A stretch of 10,159 bases of DNA from CAZJBP01 sp964544115 (GTDB lineage: Bacteria > Verrucomicrobiota > Kiritimatiellia > UBA8416 > JADHWI01), in contig CAZJBP010000134.1 in assembly GCA_964544115.1 (NCBI GenBank), positions 1-10,159 of the forward strand. The letters are read 5' to 3'. Shown here piece by piece: positions 6,443 to 10,159 of the stretch. The position numbers and the translations under genes are program-made. Position 1 is the stretch's first letter; each line of letters opens with the position of its first letter. The notes under the pieces are model-generated. The model was given only the letters and a program-made list of their open reading frames with translations, was not told the origin of the DNA and made no database searches.

Positions 6443-6467
6443 TATTGGTTTAGAAGTGGGAGCATTC

Positions 6468-6749
6468 ATGAGCACCGCAGCCATCACCGTTACGGAAGCC
6501 GCACGGCACTTTTCCGACTATGTCAGTCGGGTTGCGTACCGCCACGAATCATTTGTGCTCCACAGAGGCAACAAGCCGGTAGCTGAGCTCCGGCCCATGC
6601 CGAGTGGGCGTCGACTGGGCGACCTGCCGGACATACTGCGCTCATTGCCGCATCTTGCGCACGGCGATGCAGCGGCGTTCGCCGCGGATGTCGATAGCGC
6701 CCGCGCGTCGATGCCTTCGGGAAATCCGGAGGATCCATGGGCGTTCTGA
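6468..6749 (+). CDS. Type II antitoxin, Phd/YefM family
   Basis: Predicted 93 aa. The N-terminal half shows the Phd/YefM fold signature: I-T-V-T-E-A-A-R-H-F-S-D, then E-S-F-V-L, and the R-G-N-K-P-V-A-E-L strand. This part should dimerise and bind the upstream palindrome; the C-terminal tail, rich in D, P and A, should bind and silence the toxin. ATG 6468 is chosen over the in-frame ATG 6438 because GGGAG precedes it at a suitable distance, while 6438 lies within the promoter and palindrome. The gene overlaps the downstream PIN toxin by 13 bases, so the two are co-translated. Confidence 0.85.
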   Translation: MSTAAITVTEAARHFSDYVSRVAYRHESFVLHRGNKPVAELRPMPSGRRLGDLPDILRSLPHLAHGDAAAFAADVDSARASMPSGNPEDPWAF

Positions 6750-7141
6750 TAGACAGCAGCGTGCTGATCAACGCCGAGCGGTCCGGAACCGACCTCTGCG
6801 CCTTCGTTCATGGGCGGGAAGAGGAAGATGCATTCCTCTCTGTCATCTCCGCCAGCGAACTGCTGCACGGAGTCCATCGCGCGGCGGAGGCGCAGGCCAG
6901 AGCACGGCGACTGGCGTTTGTCGAAGGCGTGCTCGCCGCAGTACCCGTCATCGGAATCGATCTGGCAACGGCACGCTCCCACGCCTCTCTGTGGGCCGAG
7001 CTGGCCCGCAAGGGCACGATGATCGGAGTTCACGATTCCTGGCTGGCCGCGACCTGTCTGGCTCATGGGTTGCGCCTCGCGACAGGAAATGTCAGGGAGT
7101 TTGCCCGGGTGCCGGGGCTCGACGTGGAGGCATGGACGTAG
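6737..7141 (+). CDS. vapC: Type II toxin, VapC-like PIN-domain ribonuclease
   Basis: Predicted 134 aa, the normal size for VapC. The acidic metal-binding residues of the PIN domain are in place: D6 in L-I-D-S-S, E41 in S-A-S-E-L, D100 in V-H-D-S-W-L-A-A, and the T-G-N-V-R-E-F segment around N118. VapC proteins cleave RNA, often tRNA, when the antitoxin is degraded; the target here is unknown. GGAGGA at 6727-6732, inside the antitoxin gene, gives a good ribosome binding site for ATG 6737. The pairing of a Phd/YefM antitoxin with a PIN toxin is common. The pair lies between the opp operon and a Mur ligase and has its own promoter, so it was probably acquired as a unit. Confidence 0.9.
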   Translation: MGVLIDSSVLINAERSGTDLCAFVHGREEEDAFLSVISASELLHGVHRAAEAQARARRLAFVEGVLAAVPVIGIDLATARSHASLWAELARKGTMIGVHDSWLAATCLAHGLRLATGNVREFARVPGLDVEAWT

Positions 7142-7153
7142 TCCGTCCTGAAG

Positions 7154-8542
7154 ATGAAAACGGGCACCTATTTCTTCTGCGGTATCGGGGGCAGCGGCAT
7201 GAGCGCGCTGGCCCAGCTCATGCTCCTGCGCGGCCACCGCGTGGTCGGGTCCGACCGGGGCCGCGACCAGGGGCGCGAGTCGCCGGTCTTCGTCGCGCTC
7301 GAACGGCTCGGGGCCGTGCTGACGCCGCAGGACGGTTCCGGCGTGACGCCCGGAATGGATGCGGTGATCGTGTCGTCAGCCGTCGAGGAAAGTGTTCCGG
7401 ACGTGCGCGCCGCACGGCAGCACGGCGTCCCGGTGCGCAAGCGGGCGGAACTGCTGGCCGAGGTGTTCGCCGCGCATGCCCAGCGGGTCGCCGTCGGCGG
7501 CACCAGCGGCAAGTCGACCGTCACCGGCATGATCGGCCACATCCTCGCCCGGCTGGGCCGCAACCCCACGGTCATCAACGGGGCGGTTACCGCCGGCAAC
7601 GCGGACGCGGAGGGCGGGGCGCTGGGCAACGTGCACGCCGGCAGCCCCGACCTGTGCGTGATCGAGGCCGACGAGAGCGACGGGTCGATCGCCCTGTACC
7701 GGCCGACGGTATCGGTGCTGACGAACGTATCGCTCGACCACAAGCCGATGGAAGAACTGCGGGCGCTGTTTGGAGATTTCCTGAGGGCGGCCGAACGGGC
7801 GGCCGTGGTGAATCTCGACTGCGCCACCTCGGCAGGCCTGGCGCATGACCTGCCGGGCGTCGTGACCTTCGCCATCGACGCGCCCGGCGCAGCGCTTCAC
7901 GCGGAGGACATCCACCCCGCCAACGGAGGGGTGACGTTCCGCTGCGACGGCCGCAGCGTGCGGTTGCCCGTGCCGGGCCGGCACAACGTCGCCAACGCCC
8001 TCGCGGCGGCGGCGGCGGCCCGGGCCCTGGGCCTCGATGCCGGCGAGGCGCTCGCCGCGCTGGCGGACTTTCCCGGCATGCGCCGCCGACTGGAGGTGCT
8101 GGGGCACGAACGCGGCGTGACGGTGATTGATGACTTCGCGCACAACCCGGACAAGATCGCCGCCAGCCTCGCCGCGCTGCGCGAACAGCCCGGCCGCCTG
8201 CTGGTTATCTTCCAGCCGCATGGCTACGGGCCCGTGCGCATGCTGCGGGACGGCCTCGTCGACGCCTTCGCCGGCGGGTTGGACCCCGAGGATCGCCTGT
8301 TCCTGACGGAGATCTTCTATGCCGGCGGGACGGTCACCCGTGACGTGTCGTCCGAGGACCTCGCCAGCGGCGTGCGCTGCCGGGGCCGCGCGGCGGCCGT
8401 GTTCCCTGACCGCGACAGCATTGCGCGCGATGCGGTCGGCCTGGCCCGCGAGGGCGACCGCATCGTCGTCATGGGGGCGCGCGACGACACGTTGACCACG
8501 TTCGCCCGGCGGATGCTCGCCGATCTCGTCCGACAGCCCTGA
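7154..8542 (+). CDS. Mur ligase family protein, MurC/Mpl type
   Basis: Predicted 462 aa, within the range of MurC and Mpl, both ATP-dependent ligases that add L-Ala (MurC) or a recycled tripeptide (Mpl) to UDP-MurNAc. Seen in order: G-I-G-G-S-G-M-S at 10-17 (UDP-binding domain), P-loop G-G-T-S-G-K-S-T at 115-122, E-A-D-E-S-D at 171-176, N-V-S-L-D-H at 191-196, G-R-H-N-V-A-N-A at 275-282, R-R-L-E-V at 311-315 and D-D-F-A-H-N-P at 326-332. The P-loop has S where MurC and Mpl usually have H (GTHGKT), and H-N-P replaces H-H-P. The N-terminus and F-Q-P-H look MurC-like, R-R-L-E Mpl-like, so I do not choose between them. It begins 12 bases after vapC in the same frame, with no clear Shine-Dalgarno; coupling is likely. 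It ends before a strong terminator. Confidence 0.8.
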   Translation: MKTGTYFFCGIGGSGMSALAQLMLLRGHRVVGSDRGRDQGRESPVFVALERLGAVLTPQDGSGVTPGMDAVIVSSAVEESVPDVRAARQHGVPVRKRAELLAEVFAAHAQRVAVGGTSGKSTVTGMIGHILARLGRNPTVINGAVTAGNADAEGGALGNVHAGSPDLCVIEADESDGSIALYRPTVSVLTNVSLDHKPMEELRALFGDFLRAAERAAVVNLDCATSAGLAHDLPGVVTFAIDAPGAALHAEDIHPANGGVTFRCDGRSVRLPVPGRHNVANALAAAAAARALGLDAGEALAALADFPGMRRRLEVLGHERGVTVIDDFAHNPDKIAASLAALREQPGRLLVIFQPHGYGPVRMLRDGLVDAFAGGLDPEDRLFLTEIFYAGGTVTRDVSSEDLASGVRCRGRAAAVFPDRDSIARDAVGLAREGDRIVVMGARDDTLTTFARRMLADLVRQP

Positions 8543-8559
8543 CGTGCTCACGAGGGCTC

Positions 8560-8590
8560 AGCAGCGGGCTCGCGGAGCCCGCTGCTTTCC
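8560..8590 (+). terminator. Hairpin terminator after the Mur ligase gene
   Basis: AGCAGCGGGCT (8560-8570) and AGCCCGCTGCT (8576-8586) form a perfect 11-bp stem with a 5-base loop, starting 18 bases after the Mur ligase stop and followed by a short T-rich tract (TTTCCTCT, counting the last stem base). It separates the + strand genes from the - strand group; the T tract favours + strand termination, though the stem may also act on - strand transcripts. Confidence 0.8.
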
Positions 8591-8602
8591 TCTCCCCCGG
8601 GC

Positions 8603-8707
8603 CTACTTCTTTTTGGCCTTCTTCAGCTCGCGCTTTTCCTTTGCCGTGTGCTTGGCCTTCTTCTGCGGTTCTCTTCCGGCCTTGTCTCTCTTTCCTGAAT
8701 CGCTCAT
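8603..8707 (-). CDS. Very small lysine-rich basic protein
   Basis: 34 codons from ATG (8705-8707) to TAG (8603-8605). GGAGGAGG on the - strand (about 8715-8722) is an excellent Shine-Dalgarno six to seven bases upstream, the main reason to call it real. The product starts M-S-D-S-G-K-R-D-K and ends in E-K-R-E-L-K-K-A-K-K-K; nearly half the residues are Lys or Arg, with few hydrophobic ones, so it is probably disordered or a nucleic-acid-associated helix. I recall similar unnamed small basic proteins in other bacteria, unverified. It follows the DUF1232 gene after 19 bases, so the two are probably cotranscribed. Function unknown. Confidence 0.7.
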   Translation of the reverse strand: MSDSGKRDKAGREPQKKAKHTAKEKRELKKAKKK

Positions 8708-8726
8708 GTCTATACCTCCTCCACGT

Positions 8727-9029
8727 TCATGCATCCACGGAGGCGTCGAACCCCGCCGCCGCTTTCTGCCTGCATTCTGCCTTCACGCCCGCAGGGATGA
8801 AAGCCAAAGCGGCATAAATCAGACAGGGGACTATCAATACGTCGTCGAGTTGCCCGAGAACGGGAATGAAATCGGGAATGAGGTCAATGGGTGATAAGAG
8901 GTAGGCCGTAGCAGCACCCAGAAGCCAGCGCGACACCCGTGGCGTCCCGGGGTGTCTGAACAGCGCCAGATAGTAGGCGCACTCCCGCTTCGCTCTGTCC
9001 AGGGCTCTCCTCATATCCCAATCCAGCAT
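8727..9029 (-). CDS. DUF1232 (YkvA-like) small membrane protein
   Basis: Predicted 100 aa. The centre holds the family signature A-Y-L-L-S-P-I-D-L-I-P-D-F-I-P-V-L-G-Q-L-D-D, which is highly specific to DUF1232, between two hydrophobic stretches (W-L-L-G-A-A-T-A-Y and V-L-I-V-P-C-L-I-Y-A-A-L-A-F). The N-terminal part is charged (R-R-A-L-D-R-A-K-R-E) and includes Y-Y-L-A-L-F-R-H-P. No biochemical role is established for the family. The start is uncertain: ATG 9029 lacks a clear ribosome binding site, and a second ATG five codons in is possible. It begins 35 bases after the secreted-protein gene on the same strand and precedes the small basic gene. Confidence 0.88.
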   Translation of the reverse strand: MLDWDMRRALDRAKRECAYYLALFRHPGTPRVSRWLLGAATAYLLSPIDLIPDFIPVLGQLDDVLIVPCLIYAALAFIPAGVKAECRQKAAAGFDASVDA

Positions 9030-9064
9030 GTCATTCGGTGCGGCAGGACGTCACTCTCGTTTGG

Positions 9065-10159
9065 CTACGGCTTCGTTGTGATCTGCCAGAACTTCTGGCG
9101 CACACTCTGAACGGAATCCGTAAACGCATTCATCACGGGTGACGCCGTGATATTGCTCTCCAGCACGGAGAAGTTCGTCAGCAGATTCGTTGAGATGTGG
9201 ACGGTATAGAGGTGATTCGTGACGCTGCTCCATCTGAGAACCACGTTGCTTCCGCCTGACGCCTCCAGACCGAGAAAAGCGGGCGTCTCGTTCACGTCCA
9301 CAATGGCAACGGCGAAGACCCTTTGCGTGAACAGGAGTCCTTGATCCGTTGATTGGACGCGGATGCTGTAGTTGCTCTGCACCTCGTAGTTGAACGCGAC
9401 CCCGGTCAGAAGATCGCTCCCGCTGATGGAAAACAGGCCATTGTCCGTACTGCCCGCCCCGGCGACGAGCGTGTAGGTGAACGTGTCCCCAGCGTCCGGG
9501 TCTGTCGTCGAGAGACCTCCGACTATTGTCCCCACAGGTTCATTCTCCAGCACGGATGCGTTGGAGACCGCAATGGCCGTCGGGGCATGATTCACGTTCG
9601 GCGCAGCCGATTCCAGCGTCAGGGCGGTCAGGGCATAATCCAGAGTCAGGTTGATCACGTAGGCATCATAGTTGGTGAGGGCGGCCGTCGTTCCAAGGTA
9701 GTTCGGCGTGGTGTCGTACGAGAACTCGTTCCCGTAGTTCCCGGAGACGTCGAAATAGAGAGGATCGTTCAACGGTTCTTCGCCGTTCAGGAGCGGAACA
9801 ATCTCGATCGCGCGCCCAGCGCCCGCGTTGGCCAGCAAGTGCGCGGTGAACGAGGTCAGGTCAAAGACGGCACCGTCCACCCGCCGGAGGGTGATCTTCG
9901 CGTTGCCCGGGTTCGGGCCGGACGTGACGTATTGGGCCTCCACACCGTCAGGCCACGGGATCCGGACCGCGCGCCCAACGGGGTTGGTGAGCCCCACGCC
10001 TCCCGTGAACAGCTTGTCCCTGGTGTACGTGAACAAGTAGCCTTCGCTGCTAATCGTATCCGAAGTGGTTCCGGTGGTCACAAGCGTGGCGACTTGAGAA
10101 GGGTCGAAGAACACAGTGGTCCCGCCGGCACATGCATGCGAAAGCAGACACACCAGCAC
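9065..10159 (-). CDS. Secreted cadherin-like surface protein, 5' end outside the window
   Basis: 364 residues are visible; the gene runs off the right edge. The first visible residues (V-C-L-L-S-H-A-C-A-G) look like the end of a signal peptide, so only a short N-terminal part is missing. Visible residues about 14-185 form a beta-rich domain resembling those of exported PEP-CTERM-type proteins (F-D-L-T-S-F). Residues about 191-293 are a cadherin-like repeat: N-H-A-P-T-A-I, L-E-N-E-P-V-G-T-I-V, D-P-D-A-G-D, F-N-Y-E, D-V-N-E. Residues about 300-364 form a C-terminal domain (L-R-W-S-S-V ... Y-T-V ... T-N-L ... F-W-Q-I) frequent at the ends of exported proteins of Verrucomicrobiota and relatives. 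No PEP-CTERM anchor is seen. Probably a surface or secreted adhesion or carbohydrate-related protein; no catalytic motif is visible. Confidence 0.8.
   Translation of the reverse strand: MLVCLLSHACAGGTTVFFDPSQVATLVTTGTTSDTISSEGYLFTYTRDKLFTGGVGLTNPVGRAVRIPWPDGVEAQYVTSGPNPGNAKITLRRVDGAVFDLTSFTAHLLANAGAGRAIEIVPLLNGEEPLNDPLYFDVSGNYGNEFSYDTTPNYLGTTAALTNYDAYVINLTLDYALTALTLESAAPNVNHAPTAIAVSNASVLENEPVGTIVGGLSTTDPDAGDTFTYTLVAGAGSTDNGLFSISGSDLLTGVAFNYEVQSNYSIRVQSTDQGLLFTQRVFAVAIVDVNETPAFLGLEASGGSNVVLRWSSVTNHLYTVHISTNLLTNFSVLESNITASPVMNAFTDSVQSVRQKFWQITTKP

Noticed and set aside
6438..6467. Upstream ATG 6438 as antitoxin start
   Set aside because: It lies inside the palindrome and within a few bases of the inferred transcription start, without a ribosome binding site; ATG 6468 has one.
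6604..7848. Open frame on the + strand of 414 codons crossing antitoxin, toxin and ligase genes
   Set aside because: The product is R/G/A-rich without domain character and overlaps three well-supported genes in another frame.
7376..8551. Long open frame on the - strand opposite the Mur ligase (391 codons)
   Set aside because: Low-complexity H/R/G/A-rich product without motifs, antisense to a gene with all Mur ligase motifs.

Overview
The window is high-GC, gene-dense bacterial DNA. I place it, by inference, in the Planctomycetota-Verrucomicrobiota-Chlamydiota (PVC) group, most likely Verrucomicrobiota or Kiritimatiellota. Three things suggest this: a secreted cadherin-like protein with a C-terminal domain (W-S-x-V...Y-T-V...T-N-L...F-W-Q-I) of the kind common in those phyla, a GxxExxY gene flanked by CACGAAG-type repeats, and GATTGTC-type short inverted repeats. 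No rRNA, tRNA or other taxonomic marker is present.

Positions 141-6387 (+ strand) hold an oligopeptide ABC importer operon: oppA (periplasmic binding protein), oppB and oppC (permeases, joined by GTGA and ATGA stop/start overlaps) and a double ATPase that fuses OppD-like and OppF-like halves. Two repeat-bearing elements have entered this operon. The first (4158-4591) has 30-bp terminal inverted repeats built from 9-nt units. It carries a GxxExxY (PD-(D/E)XK-type) gene interrupted by one in-frame TGA, and it separates a stranded oppD start (ATGA at 4128, strong Shine-Dalgarno) from the ATPase body, which now starts at 4606. The second (5490-5617) is an inverted array of 7-nt GATTGTC-like units lying in frame in the linker between the two ATPase halves.

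Positions 6409-7141 (+) hold a toxin-antitoxin pair, a Phd/YefM-like antitoxin and a VapC-like PIN toxin, with its own AT-rich promoter overlapping a perfect palindrome. Twelve bases later comes a MurC/Mpl-type Mur ligase (7154-8542), closed by a strong hairpin terminator at 8560-8590. A peptide importer followed by a Mur ligase would fit import and reuse of cell-wall peptides, but the substrate of neither protein can be read from sequence alone.

The remainder is on the - strand, read from right to left: the 3' part of a secreted cadherin-like protein (9065-10159, truncated by the window edge), a DUF1232/YkvA-like small membrane protein (8727-9029), and a very small lysine-rich protein (8603-8707) with a strong ribosome binding site. 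The main points of interest are the two short-unit inverted-repeat elements and what they did to the opp operon, and the TGA in the GxxExxY gene, which falls at a position that is often Cys and precedes a hairpin.
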